Positions 16,725 to 25,624 of a stretch of 40,537 nt of DNA are shown one piece after another. The notes beneath the pieces are model-generated. The model saw only the letters and a program-made list of their open reading frames with translations. It did not search any database and was not told the origin of the DNA. The translations under genes and the position numbers were made by a program. How positions within the stretch are numbered: position 1 is the stretch's first letter; every line of letters starts with the position of its first letter. Source of the DNA: Eggerthellaceae bacterium (lineage in GTDB: Bacteria; Actinomycetota; Coriobacteriia; Coriobacteriales; Eggerthellaceae); contig JAFWJU010000085.1 in the NCBI GenBank assembly GCA_017511465.1, positions 1 through 40,537 on the forward strand. The letters are read 5' to 3'.

Positions 16725-18269
16725 ATGGAGTTTCTCGAAACGAAGGATGCTTTGCCCGTCACCAGGGGGCCTATCGTCGAGTCGCCACGCAGGCAGAAAG
16801 CCTTGGGCGTTTCACTTGAGCGACCGCTTACTGTCGTGTTCGCTCCTCCGGGTTATGGCAAGACAACGCTCTGCTCGTCGTTTTGCAAGAACCTGCCGGC
16901 TGGCAAATACAAGGTCGTGTGGCTGAGCCTCGACGAGTCTGACTCGCTGGGTCAGACTTTCGTGTTCGACTTGGTAAACGCCATACACCGCGCTTTGCCA
17001 GACCTGGGGTTATGGGATTTGTTGAGCAATCGCTTCGATGACCTCGACGACCCCGAGAAATCGTTCGACTTCCTCGTTTCGCTTGCCAATGCGCTTTCCC
17101 GTTCGAAAAAGCACCTCTACATCTTGCTTGACAACTACGATTTGCTGCCAAGCTCGTCTGCTGCCCACATACGTTACCTTGCCCAATCCGTGGCTTCGAA
17201 CGTGTCGTTGGTCCTCATCACGAGTACGCCCGTGGGCATGGATTTCGGCGATCTGGTGCTTTCGGGCGATTTGGTGCAGATAACCACCGCTGACTTGCTC
17301 ATGTCACGCGAGGAATGCGAGTTTTTCCTCGAGGAGAATTGCGGCATTAAGTTCACCGAAGAGCAACTTGACGAGATTTGCTCGTTGTCATGCGGATGCG
17401 TGTTTTCGCTCAAGGTCATCGCCACCTGCTTTGCGGAAACGGGCGACAACAACGGCAATTATGCCAGCACGCTCGAGCGATGCAAGTCGCGTTTGCAATC
17501 GTTCGCGCTCAGCCGCCTGTTGCGCATGTTCGACGAGCAGACGGTGCGCTTCCTCGTGAAGATGTCGTTCGCGCCGCGTTTCACGGTGGGTTTGTGCAAT
17601 GCCGTCGGAATCGAAGAGCTACAACGCGACGCTATCGTGAAACTGAAGGCGAGCGGCGTCCTGGATGAGCAAAGAATCGGATTCGGTAGTTGGTACAGCA
17701 TCGCGGAGCCGTACGAAGACGCTTTGATCTCTCTGAGAGACCAGTACCTTTCTAACGAGGAACGTGCGAGCGTGTGCGATGCGCTCGTGAAATGGTACGA
17801 AGACGAGGAGATGATAGAAGAAGCGCTCGAATTGTTGATCACGCAGAAAAACGAAAGTCGTTTCATCAGCTTGTTCACGCGCAATATGGAGACGCTGCTT
17901 CAGCGCAACGACGGGTCTCGCATCCTCGAGTGGTTGGGCGGCATGTCCGAAACCGCAGCGACGAGCAACCTAGTAACCATGCTGGCGTCTGCCTGGGGGT
18001 GTTTTACGGCAGGGCAACCAGAAGAATCGCTTGTATGGTTGCGTTATGTTTTCGCGGGTTATAACTACGAGCATATCCGCACTCGCGAGGAAAACCCCGA
18101 TTATTACGATCTGTGGTCGCTCATAAAGACGATTGAGGCGTGCGCCACATCGCAAACCGGTGATTACAAGCAGGGGATAAAGCTCTCGGAGGCGGGAATC
18201 GAGCGTTTGGGAGACGTTTCGGAAGTGCTTGCTGACAGGACGAACCTGTGGCTTTGGATGACGCTGTGA
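16725..18269 (+). CDS. N-terminal half of MalT-like regulator: STAND ATPase and TPR
   Basis: 514 residues. The ATG at 16725 follows GGGGGAG; an earlier in-frame ATG (16704) has no ribosome-binding site. Walker A is APPGYGKTT (residues ~43-51) and the Walker B-like strand is LYILLDNYD (~133-141), in the layout of MalT/LAL signal-transduction ATPases. Helical repeats follow up to the UGA. On its own it has no DNA-binding domain. Located between the second SLC13 carrier and the second molybdoenzyme; in its intact form it would be the natural activator of the latter. Confidence 0.8.
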   Translation: MEFLETKDALPVTRGPIVESPRRQKALGVSLERPLTVVFAPPGYGKTTLCSSFCKNLPAGKYKVVWLSLDESDSLGQTFVFDLVNAIHRALPDLGLWDLLSNRFDDLDDPEKSFDFLVSLANALSRSKKHLYILLDNYDLLPSSSAAHIRYLAQSVASNVSLVLITSTPVGMDFGDLVLSGDLVQITTADLLMSREECEFFLEENCGIKFTEEQLDEICSLSCGCVFSLKVIATCFAETGDNNGNYASTLERCKSRLQSFALSRLLRMFDEQTVRFLVKMSFAPRFTVGLCNAVGIEELQRDAIVKLKASGVLDEQRIGFGSWYSIAEPYEDALISLRDQYLSNEERASVCDALVKWYEDEEMIEEALELLITQKNESRFISLFTRNMETLLQRNDGSRILEWLGGMSETAATSNLVTMLASAWGCFTAGQPEESLVWLRYVFAGYNYEHIRTREENPDYYDLWSLIKTIEACATSQTGDYKQGIKLSEAGIERLGDVSEVLADRTNLWLWMTL

Positions 18270-18275
18270 CACAAC

Positions 18276-19478
18276 TTGGGCGAGTCGTACATGATGACGG
18301 GCGAGATCAAGAAGGCAATCGAGGCGCTCTCCACGAGCAGGGTCGATAGCATCGTAGCCCGAAGGCCCATCCTGTACCATTTCAATTCGTACGAAATTGG
18401 CTTAATTCGCCTCTTTGGGGGAAACCTGCAAGCTGCCGGGCGACTGTTTAGGGAAACCCTGCGAATCGGCAAGACCGGCATCCCCGTTCCGCAAACCTGG
18501 GCTCAGGGCCTTGTGCATTTGGGGCTTTCGCAGTTGATGTTGTACGAGGGACGCATGCAGGATGCTTACAAGGCATTCGAGTCTGCGCGAACGCTCGTTT
18601 CCGAATCGACGAACATCGATGGGTATCTCGAGTGCATGATACAGCGATGCGCGCTCGAGCTGGCTTCGGGAAACGTCGCCCGTGCCCATTCCGCCATTTG
18701 CGAGGCGTACAACGACGCCATGTCCGTTTGCGTCGCACGCGGAGTCGCGCAGGATGTGCTGATAGAGAGGGCAAAGGTCGAGGTGCTCTTGGGTAACATG
18801 ATGGCAGCTCAGCAAGTGCTCTCGGAGTGCGAGGATATGATTGCGCCCGAAGATGCGGTACGAGTGTCGAGGTTCAAGGGCATATGCGCCTATTATCACG
18901 CTGTGAGGAAACAGCCGGAAACGGCACTGGGTCTTGTGGAGGAAGCCATAGAATTAGCCAACGGTTTGGATCTTGGCCTGCTATCCGCAGAGTTTTCGAT
19001 GCTGCGGGCGGGAATCCTTTTGGACCTCGGCTTGAAGGGCGAAGCGGCAAAGGAGGCCGAAAACACGTTGCGGTCTTTGTCCGGGATGGGTGCCGTGGGC
19101 GTATGGAGGTCGTTCGAAAGTTATCCGCCCGTACGCAATGTGCCGGAAAAACTCGTGCATAGCTCAGATCCCGCATTCTCGTCGCATCGGCGCGATCGCG
19201 GGTTTGCGTCATTTGCGCAGTCATGCCTCGATTTTTTGGGCGGCACGCTGGTCAGCGAGAATGACGCAATTAGCGGTGCGGATGCGCTCACCGCAAAAGA
19301 GCAGCTGGTGTGCGACATGCTTGCTGACGGGAAGACGCGCAAGGAAATAGCCGATGAGCTTGGGGTTTCCACAAACACGGTGAAAACCCACGTCCGTTCG
19401 GTGTACCGAAAGCTCGGTGTGCATAGCAACAAGGAGCTGAAAGCGGCGCGCGGCATGGAAGGTTCTGATCTCATTTGA
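18276..19478 (+). CDS. C-terminal half of MalT-like regulator: TPR and LuxR HTH
   Basis: In the same frame as the preceding half. TTG at 18276 or ATG at 18291 (GGGCGAG 6 bp upstream of the latter) could re-start translation. Tetratricopeptide-like repeats (LGESYMMTGEIKKAIEAL, LGLSQLMLYEGRMQDAYKAF) lead to a GerE/LuxR helix-turn-helix in the last ~60 residues: LTAKEQLVCDMLADGKTRK, EIADELGVSTNTVKTHVRSV, YRKLGVHSNKEL. If made alone it would be a constitutive, ATP-independent DNA binder. Confidence 0.8.
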   Translation: MGESYMMTGEIKKAIEALSTSRVDSIVARRPILYHFNSYEIGLIRLFGGNLQAAGRLFRETLRIGKTGIPVPQTWAQGLVHLGLSQLMLYEGRMQDAYKAFESARTLVSESTNIDGYLECMIQRCALELASGNVARAHSAICEAYNDAMSVCVARGVAQDVLIERAKVEVLLGNMMAAQQVLSECEDMIAPEDAVRVSRFKGICAYYHAVRKQPETALGLVEEAIELANGLDLGLLSAEFSMLRAGILLDLGLKGEAAKEAENTLRSLSGMGAVGVWRSFESYPPVRNVPEKLVHSSDPAFSSHRRDRGFASFAQSCLDFLGGTLVSENDAISGADALTAKEQLVCDMLADGKTRKEIADELGVSTNTVKTHVRSVYRKLGVHSNKELKAARGMEGSDLI

Positions 19479-19503
19479 TAATTGAATAACCTTTTGATTT
19501 GGA

Positions 19504-19545
19504 AACCCTCGCCATCAACTCGTGGCGAGGGTTATCTGTTTCACC
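19504..19545 (+). terminator. Terminator-like hairpin after the LuxR gene
   Basis: AACCCTCGCCA (19504-19514) and TGGCGAGGGTT (19523-19533) make a perfect 11-bp stem with an 8-nt loop; the tail ATCTGTTTC is a poor U-tract. Confidence 0.6.
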
Positions 19546-19720
19546 CTTCCGATAACCCATTAGTCATCCCTGGGTGATAGCCCTATTCACGAGCAGGTTC
19601 GATACTACATGCGAGGGATTCCATCGTCATTTTGAGGGAGGCTCTTGCTCTGCCCCCATTCGGAGCAAGGGGCGAAAGATGGCGATGGGAGAAACACAGG
19701 CACAAGAGAAAGGTATTCGA

Positions 19721-22507
19721 ATGTCTGAAGAGATTAAGGCCGCCGAAGAGACTCAGGAAGAGAAACCCCTGAAGCTCGGTCGTCGTGGCACCCGTAGCGA
19801 CGGTTTGCACATTTCGATGTACAAGAACCGCGAGATCGACGAAGACGGCATCATGTGGGTCAAGTCCCGTTGCTGGGGTTGCCATTGCAACTGCGGCATG
19901 CTCGTCGGCGTGAAGCCGGATGGCACCATCAAGGAAATCCGCCCGAACGAAGAGCAAGACACCGTCATGTGCGAGCGCGTGGGCGACCACGGCGAGCGCA
20001 TGATCAAGTTCCACTACCACAAGGACCGCGTCAACTACGCACTGCGCCGCAAGGGCGAGCGCGGCAGCGGCGAGTGGGATCAGATCCCTTACGAGCAGGC
20101 TCTCGATGAGATCGCCGAGAAGCTCGACAAGCTGAAGAAGGAATACGGCGCCAAGACGCTGTGCATCGCTGAGGGCACGTACCGCTCCGGCCATCTGTGG
20201 GCACGCGCCCGCTTCACCAACCTGTTCGGCAATCCTGGCAACCTGCTGGACCCGGGCCAGATTTGCTGGTGCTGGATTTACGCCATCAACATGGCCATCT
20301 GCGGCTTCCAGATCGAGCTTTCGCTGCCGCCGACCATTTTCTACTCCAACTGCATCGTGCAGTGGGGCATCAACCCCAACCAGAAGTACGGCCCGAAGGG
20401 CCCGGCTTGGCGTCTGTACGAGCAGGTGCTCGACAAGGCTGAGCGTCCGCGCATCATCGTCGTCGACCCCGAGGGCATCGAGATGACGCGTCACGCCGAC
20501 TACTGGCTGCAGGTTCGTCCTGGCACCGACCTTGCCGTCATGATCGCCTGGATCCAGACCATCCTGGCAGAAGGTCTGTACGATGAGGACTTCCTGAAGA
20601 ACTGGACGAACGCTCCGTTCCTCATCAACGCCGACACCAAGAAGCTGCTGCGTGCAAGCGACCTTTCCGCTGACGGCGCATCGAACAACTTCATTGCTTG
20701 GGATACCGTCAAGGGCGAGGCCGTCGTGTGGGTTAGCGACGAATGCCGTTACGAGCGCGAAGGCGTCGAGGTTGACCTTTGGGGCAACGACTATGACGTG
20801 ACCCTCGCCGACGGCACGGCCATCAAGGCCAAGACCGCCATCATGGAGATTTGGGATCGCGTTTCCACGATGACCCCGTGGGAGGCTTCCAAGATTTCCG
20901 GTATCCCTGAGCGCAAGATCAAGGAAGCTGCCATCTGCTATGCCGAGAATACCCCCGGCGTTATCGTGTGGGGCATCGGCGGCGGCGACCAGGTCGGCTA
21001 CAACGCCACTGGCTGCGCCATCGCCAAGACGCTGCTGCGTGCCATCACCGGCAACGTCGACGTCCTCGGCGGCGAGTACGTGGGTGAGCCCGGTCCGGTT
21101 ATGGCCAACGGCATGTTCCCGCTGCGCGAGTCCGAGATGGAGCTCTCGCATATGGTCAAGCCCGAGGACCGCGCCGACTTGCTGGGCGGCGACGTCAACC
21201 GCCTCGTCGGCTGGCAGGGTTTCGAGCCTATCGACGAATGCTTCCAGAAGATGTGGCGTATCCCGCGTCCGCAGGTGCATCAGCTGCTCGCCAGCGCCCC
21301 CATGGGCTTCCGTGCCATGATCACGGGCAAGCCTTACCCGGTCAAGGCGCTCATCGCCTGGTCCTCCAACCCGATGGCATGGATGGCCGACACCAATATG
21401 GTGCACGAAGCGTTGCGTAGCCTCGACCTGCTGGTCGTCGTTGATTACTGGATCACCCCGACGGCTGCACTGGCTGACTATGTCATGCCCGCTGCCGACT
21501 GGATGGAGCGCCCGACGTGCACCACGTCCGAGGACTCCTCCGACTACATGTGCCTCGGTGACCGCGCGGTCGTTCCCGAGGGCGAGCGCCATGTCGACTA
21601 TGACTTCTTCCGTGGTCTGGGCATCCGCCTGGGTCAGGAAGAGTACTGGCCTTGGCCGACGTACGAGGACTCCATCGAGTACCGTGTCGCACGCGTCGGC
21701 TTGACCTACGAGGAAGCCATCGAGCAGGGTGCCCTGTTCTCCGAGATGCGCTTCGAAAAGCACAAGGAAATCCTGCCGAACGGTCTGTACCGCGGTTTTG
21801 CAACTGTCTCCAAGCGTATGGAAATGTTCCCCTCCATTATTCAGGACCTTGGCTTCGATCCCATCCCCGAGTACCGCGAGCTTCCCGAGACCATCGCTTC
21901 TGATCCCGAGATGGCCAAGGAATACCCGATTACCTGCACAACCGGTGGTCGTTTCATCCCGATGTTCCATTCCGAGTTCCGCCAGCTGGGTCTGGGTACC
22001 CGCGAGCTGTGGCCGTGGCCGGTCTTCACGATCAACCGCCGCACCGCTCAGGATCTCGGCATTCGCGACGGCGACTGGTGCTGGATCGAGAACAAGCGTG
22101 GCCGCATTCGCCAGCGTGCTAAGCTGACGACCTCCATCGGCCTCAATGTCATCACGGTTCAGGCTTCCTGGTGGTTCCCCGAGATGCCCATGACCGAGCC
22201 TTGCCTGGGCGGCGCGTTCGAGTCGAACGCCAACGTCCTGTGCAACTCCGATCCCGAGACCATGGACCCGGCATGCGGTTGTTGGTTCAACCGTGGCTTC
22301 CTGGTAAAGGTTTACCGCTGCGACGAGGCGTTCCCGAGCGAGCACATCGTTCCTGCGGTGCCGATTGAAGACTCCATTCCTCCGTACATCCCCGAGGGCG
22401 ATCGCGGCCTGACCCCGATTGGCCCCGTGCGCGAGGACAACTACGGACCGTATGGCCCCGAGTGGGGCACGTGCCCGGATACCCCTCTGGAGTGGGCAAT
22501 CCACTAG
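19721..22507 (+). CDS. Molybdopterin (bis-MGD) oxidoreductase, acetylene hydratase/hydroxytransferase-like branch
   Basis: 928 residues from the ATG at 19721 (GAGAAAGG 7 bp upstream); ATG 19679 with AAGGGG is an alternative. The [4Fe-4S] site is Cys51-x2-Cys54-x3-Cys58-x25-Cys84. Cys182 or Cys184 (GQICWCW) is the likely Mo ligand. MGD-binding segments include VDPEGIEMTRHADYW and VRPGTDLAVM. The central ALADYVMPAADWMERP and C-terminal INRRTAQDLGIRDGDWCWIE are typical of the superfamily. The overall pattern recalls acetylene hydratase and catechol or pyrogallol enzymes, which do non-classical chemistry on organic substrates. There is no Tat signal. A ferredoxin, a trigger-factor-like chaperone and an MFS carrier follow on the same strand. 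Confidence 0.93.
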   Translation: MSEEIKAAEETQEEKPLKLGRRGTRSDGLHISMYKNREIDEDGIMWVKSRCWGCHCNCGMLVGVKPDGTIKEIRPNEEQDTVMCERVGDHGERMIKFHYHKDRVNYALRRKGERGSGEWDQIPYEQALDEIAEKLDKLKKEYGAKTLCIAEGTYRSGHLWARARFTNLFGNPGNLLDPGQICWCWIYAINMAICGFQIELSLPPTIFYSNCIVQWGINPNQKYGPKGPAWRLYEQVLDKAERPRIIVVDPEGIEMTRHADYWLQVRPGTDLAVMIAWIQTILAEGLYDEDFLKNWTNAPFLINADTKKLLRASDLSADGASNNFIAWDTVKGEAVVWVSDECRYEREGVEVDLWGNDYDVTLADGTAIKAKTAIMEIWDRVSTMTPWEASKISGIPERKIKEAAICYAENTPGVIVWGIGGGDQVGYNATGCAIAKTLLRAITGNVDVLGGEYVGEPGPVMANGMFPLRESEMELSHMVKPEDRADLLGGDVNRLVGWQGFEPIDECFQKMWRIPRPQVHQLLASAPMGFRAMITGKPYPVKALIAWSSNPMAWMADTNMVHEALRSLDLLVVVDYWITPTAALADYVMPAADWMERPTCTTSEDSSDYMCLGDRAVVPEGERHVDYDFFRGLGIRLGQEEYWPWPTYEDSIEYRVARVGLTYEEAIEQGALFSEMRFEKHKEILPNGLYRGFATVSKRMEMFPSIIQDLGFDPIPEYRELPETIASDPEMAKEYPITCTTGGRFIPMFHSEFRQLGLGTRELWPWPVFTINRRTAQDLGIRDGDWCWIENKRGRIRQRAKLTTSIGLNVITVQASWWFPEMPMTEPCLGGAFESNANVLCNSDPETMDPACGCWFNRGFLVKVYRCDEAFPSEHIVPAVPIEDSIPPYIPEGDRGLTPIGPVREDNYGPYGPEWGTCPDTPLEWAIH

Positions 22508-22526
22508 GAACTGCGTGTTGTATGAA

Positions 22527-22552
22527 TGGGGGTGGCTTACGGGCCGCCCCCA
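22527..22552 (+). repeat. GC-rich hairpin after the molybdoenzyme
   Basis: TGGGGGTGGC (22527-22536) and GCCGCCCCCA (22543-22552) pair (one G-T/G-C wobble) around a 6-nt loop. It has no U-tract. It lies between the molybdoenzyme stop and the larger hairpin below. Confidence 0.55.
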
Positions 22553-22565
22553 GTCACTGTGCTAA

Positions 22566-22625
22566 AGCGGGCTTTCCGTATGCGGGGGAGAGGGCATAAT
22601 CTCCAACGCAAACGGGAAGCCCGCT
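22566..22625 (+). promoter_or_regulatory. 60-nt near-perfect hairpin in front of the ferredoxin gene
   Basis: AGCGGGCTTTCCGT (22566-22579) pairs with ACGGGAAGCCCGCT (22612-22625), 14 bp with one wobble. Inside it TGCG pairs with CGCA and GGAGA with TCTCC, closing an 8-nt loop; 23 bp in total. It ends 3 nt before the ribosome-binding site (AAGGAGAAGG) of the ferredoxin. No U-tract follows, so it is better read as an mRNA stability, processing or translation-control element than as a terminator. Confidence 0.7.
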
Positions 22626-22638
22626 GCAAGGAGAAGGC

Positions 22639-22893
22639 ATGTCCGCGCCTGATTTCTACCGGTCGATAACGTTCAACCCCAGATTCCACATGGACGTATG
22701 CACGAGGTGCATGCGTTGTTTGAAGGCATGTGGGATGAGCTTGATAAGCTGGGATGGGGAAAAACTTGTCGCCGAAAAAGACAGGTGCCGCAATTGCAGG
22801 AGTTGCGTGCATACATGCAGGGAACATGCTATCGAGATCACCATGAAGGCGGGCGGCCCGGGGGCCGGCCACCTGAAGAAAGAGCTCTATTAG
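22639..22893 (+). CDS. 2[4Fe-4S] ferredoxin-like protein
   Basis: 84 residues with a strong ribosome-binding site. Cys21, 24, 27, 31 (CTRCMRCLKAC) and Cys50, 53, 56, 60 (CRNCRSCVHTC) form two classic [4Fe-4S] sets, but the proline that usually follows the fourth Cys is absent from both, replaced by Gly and Arg. It is the likely electron donor to the preceding molybdoenzyme. The role is analogous to the DmsB-like partner of the first enzyme, yet the fold is different, so the two systems were assembled separately. Confidence 0.9.
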   Translation: MSAPDFYRSITFNPRFHMDVCTRCMRCLKACGMSLISWDGEKLVAEKDRCRNCRSCVHTCREHAIEITMKAGGPGAGHLKKELY

Positions 22894-23007
22894 TCCGTCA
22901 ATCCATCAGCTCCAGGGCCACTGGCAGGGCAACCATGTGGCCTTGGAGGTGGGAGATTGCCTACAATTTGCATGACCGCCTGGGGAGGCGGGGATAAGGG
23001 GGTAACC

Positions 23008-24288
23008 ATGAGCACCGTAAAGGCTAACCGAATTTCAGCAAGTAAGGTGCGGCTTGACATCGTCGCCGAAGCACACGAGGTCGACGAGGCCATCCGTTTC
23101 GCAGATACTATTGTGTCACGCCTGAAGGAAAGGCCGTTGGGCGAAAAGCAGTTGGGAGTCGATCCTGAAAAGACCGCGCGTAATGCAGTCTTGTCGCGCG
23201 CGACGCGCTCGATTGTCGAGAGCACCGTTGAACGCGCAGTTCACGACGAAGGTTTGCGTCTTGTCAGACAACCGTCTTTGTCGCTTGACAAGCTCGTCAC
23301 GGAGGGGCAGCCGTTCTCGTTCTCGGTCGAAATCGATACCGTGCCGCTACTGAGGCTTTCAGACTATTCGAATTTGAGTGTCGAGGTTGATTATGATTTT
23401 GACGTAACCGACGAAGATGTTGACGATCGCCTCGAGGAGATACGTCAGCGCTGTGTCGAGGTGAAGAAAGACTCTCAAGATCCAATATCGGATCTCGACT
23501 TGGTCGAGTTGTCATTCGAGAGCTTCATTGACGGGAAACCGTACGAAGGCAGCGTCGTCAAGGACATGATGTACGAAATGGGAAGCGGTAACCTGCCCGA
23601 TGAGTTCGAGCAAGGCTTGCTGGGCATGAAGACCGGCGAGGAGAAAACGATTGAATTCGTCGTGCCTGACGATTTTGCCAATGAGCAAATTGCAGGCAAG
23701 AACGCCCGTTTCGACGTGAAAGTCGGCCGCGTCGCTGCACGTAGCCTTCCCGACATCGATGAGGCTTTCGCGAAAGATTTCGGATATGAGAGCCTGGATT
23801 TCTGGCGTAAGAAGATTGCCGGCGAATTGGCACAGCAACGTGAGGCCGACTACGACGGCGCAAAGGAGGCAGCGGCGCGTAAAGCGCTCGCCGATTGCCT
23901 GCTCGATGACGTCGATCAGGATTTCGTTAACGCACGCGCCGAGCAGATGTTCCAAGCATTCGCCACTGACCTGCGTAAACAGGGTGTTTCATTCGAGGAA
24001 TACAAACAATACCTGCAGATAACCGATGAGGACATCAGAGCCGAGATGCGCGAAGAAGCCGCTCATCTGGTACGCGAGAACCTTGCGCTTGAAAGCCTGT
24101 TCGAGAACGAGGGCATGTCGCTGTCCGATGCAGACGTCCAAAAGACTGCTGACGAGCTCGCCGAGGAAAGCGGATCGCCTTCGATTCCGCTTGCAGAGTT
24201 CACGAAGGAACAGCAAATCGCGATTCGCGAAATGACAATGCACCGTATGGCAACAGAATGGCTATTGGAACACGTGCAATTCGTGTAA
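23008..24288 (+). CDS. Trigger-factor-like chaperone/peptidyl-prolyl isomerase, operon-dedicated
   Basis: 426 residues; the ATG at 23008 follows AAGGGGG. The three trigger factor domains are recognisable: an N-domain (~1-105), an FKBP-like domain (~150-235; DLVELSFESFIDGKPYEG, GLLGMKTGEEKTIEF, F...V) and a long helical C-domain (~240-426). The canonical ribosome-docking signature GFRxGKxP is missing; the aligned stretch reads RLKERPLGEKQLG. It is therefore unlikely to be the housekeeping ribosome-bound factor. Placed between a molybdoenzyme/ferredoxin pair and a carrier, it may fold or hold the apo-enzyme before cofactor insertion, as private chaperones do for other Mo enzymes. That role is inference. 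Confidence 0.85.
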   Translation: MSTVKANRISASKVRLDIVAEAHEVDEAIRFADTIVSRLKERPLGEKQLGVDPEKTARNAVLSRATRSIVESTVERAVHDEGLRLVRQPSLSLDKLVTEGQPFSFSVEIDTVPLLRLSDYSNLSVEVDYDFDVTDEDVDDRLEEIRQRCVEVKKDSQDPISDLDLVELSFESFIDGKPYEGSVVKDMMYEMGSGNLPDEFEQGLLGMKTGEEKTIEFVVPDDFANEQIAGKNARFDVKVGRVAARSLPDIDEAFAKDFGYESLDFWRKKIAGELAQQREADYDGAKEAAARKALADCLLDDVDQDFVNARAEQMFQAFATDLRKQGVSFEEYKQYLQITDEDIRAEMREEAAHLVRENLALESLFENEGMSLSDADVQKTADELAEESGSPSIPLAEFTKEQQIAIREMTMHRMATEWLLEHVQFV

Positions 24289-24333
24289 TATGTATCCCAT
24301 CGCGTATTCGCGTTTGGGGAAGGGGATAACTCT

Positions 24334-25602
24334 ATGAGCGAAATGACAGTACAGCAAATTAAGAGCAAGCGCATCGTGTACTTGGCTGCGTCCACGTTCA
24401 CGCTCTTGTTCTTAGGTCTCATCTACGCGTTCTCGATGTACGCGGCGCCCATGTGCGTCACGTTCGGTCTTGAGAAATCGCAGATCGGCCTAACGTTCAA
24501 CATCATGATGATTGCCTTCTGCATCGGCTGCGTAGGCGGCGCATTCGTCGAGAAGAAAGTCGGCGTCAAAGGTTCTATCATCATCGCAGCCATCTTGTTC
24601 GCTATCGGCTTCATCGGAACGGCCATGCTTGCAAATGGCAGCATCATGATGGTGTACGTTTTCTACGGTGTGATCGCCGGCATCGGCGTAGGCATCGGGT
24701 ACAACTCCATCATCGCGACGACTAACGTGTGGTTCCCCGACAAGGTCGGATTCTCGTCTGGCGTGTTGATGATGGGCTTTGGCCTGGCATCGCTGATCAT
24801 GGGCACTTTGTCTGTAAACGTGTACAACAGCGGCGTGCCGCTGCCCACGGTGTTCATCGGCGTTGGCATTATCGGAGGCGTCATCACGGCTCTCTGCGGC
24901 CTGATCCTGCGTCGTCCTCCTGCTGACATCGTCCAGCTCATGTGCCCCGATCGTGTCACGGCTTCTGGTTACGATCCCGCTGATGAGGATTTCCCGCTGA
25001 AGACGCCGTTGTTCTACATCTACTGGGTGTGGGCCATCATCGTCATCGCCATTGGCCTTGCAACTATCGGCAACTGCGCTTCCGATGCCCAGCTCGTTGG
25101 TTGGGATGTCGGGTTCGCCACGCTGCTCGTCGGCCTGGTTTCCACGTGCAACGGCTTGGCCCGCGTTATCATCGGCATGATTTACGACAAAACGAACGTC
25201 AAGGTCACCATGCTCGTCGACGCCATCATTGCCCTCGTTGCAGTCGCCAGCATCGTCGGCGCGTTCACGCTGAACATCCCGGTGCTGTACGTCATCGGCG
25301 CGTTCTGCTGCGGCTTCTGCTACGGCGGCGTGCCCGTCGTGGCATCTGCCTTTGCACGTCAGCGCTTCGGTGCCAAGAACTATCCTGTCAACCTTTCGAT
25401 CATCAACTTCGGCATCGTGTTCGGCTCGCTGCTCAACGTTGTTATCCAGGCAGTCGTCGGCGGCGACGCCCGTCTGGCAGTGTTCAGCGTGCTCGTCGTG
25501 TGCGCGATTATCGCAGTGCTCGACGTTATTCCGTTCTCAAAGATGTTCAACAAGAACCAGGAAGAGCTCGAAGCCCGCAAGGCTGCGCACGAAGCACAGT
25601 AG
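24334..25602 (+). CDS. MFS transporter, oxalate/formate antiporter (OFA)-like
   Basis: 422 residues with 12 predicted membrane segments; GAAGGGGATAA precedes the ATG. The layout is that of the OFA family: TM1 with LIYAFSMYAAP, G-rich TM4-5 (GVIAGIGVGIGYNS), the WFPDKVGFSSGVLMMGFG segment and a central cytoplasmic loop with DPADEDF. It ends the four-gene set begun by the second molybdoenzyme and would move that enzyme's substrate or product. A strong terminator follows. Confidence 0.9.
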   Translation: MSEMTVQQIKSKRIVYLAASTFTLLFLGLIYAFSMYAAPMCVTFGLEKSQIGLTFNIMMIAFCIGCVGGAFVEKKVGVKGSIIIAAILFAIGFIGTAMLANGSIMMVYVFYGVIAGIGVGIGYNSIIATTNVWFPDKVGFSSGVLMMGFGLASLIMGTLSVNVYNSGVPLPTVFIGVGIIGGVITALCGLILRRPPADIVQLMCPDRVTASGYDPADEDFPLKTPLFYIYWVWAIIVIAIGLATIGNCASDAQLVGWDVGFATLLVGLVSTCNGLARVIIGMIYDKTNVKVTMLVDAIIALVAVASIVGAFTLNIPVLYVIGAFCCGFCYGGVPVVASAFARQRFGAKNYPVNLSIINFGIVFGSLLNVVIQAVVGGDARLAVFSVLVVCAIIAVLDVIPFSKMFNKNQEELEARKAAHEAQ

Positions 25603-25624
25603 CGTTTATTGAGCATAAACATAA

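Larger units (their letters stand above)
16725..19478 (+). pseudogene. MalT/LuxR-type regulator interrupted by one in-frame UGA
   Basis: One reading frame runs from 16725 to 19478 with a single stop, TGA at 18267-18269, between the ATPase/TPR half and the TPR/HTH half. Removing the stop gives a normal ~917-residue MalT-like regulator. A TGG-to-TGA change is the simplest cause. Readthrough is possible because the stop is followed by C, a leaky context. The two halves are listed separately. Confidence 0.7.

Noticed and set aside
18267..18269. UGA in the LuxR gene as a selenocysteine codon
   Set aside because: No SECIS-like hairpin is visible just downstream, and the position lies in a TPR helix where Sec would have no role.
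19583..22504. 973-codon open frame on the minus strand
   Set aside because: It is an exact antisense shadow of the second molybdoenzyme; the plus strand carries all cofactor motifs and the minus translation is low-complexity (V/D/H/A/R-rich) without any domain.
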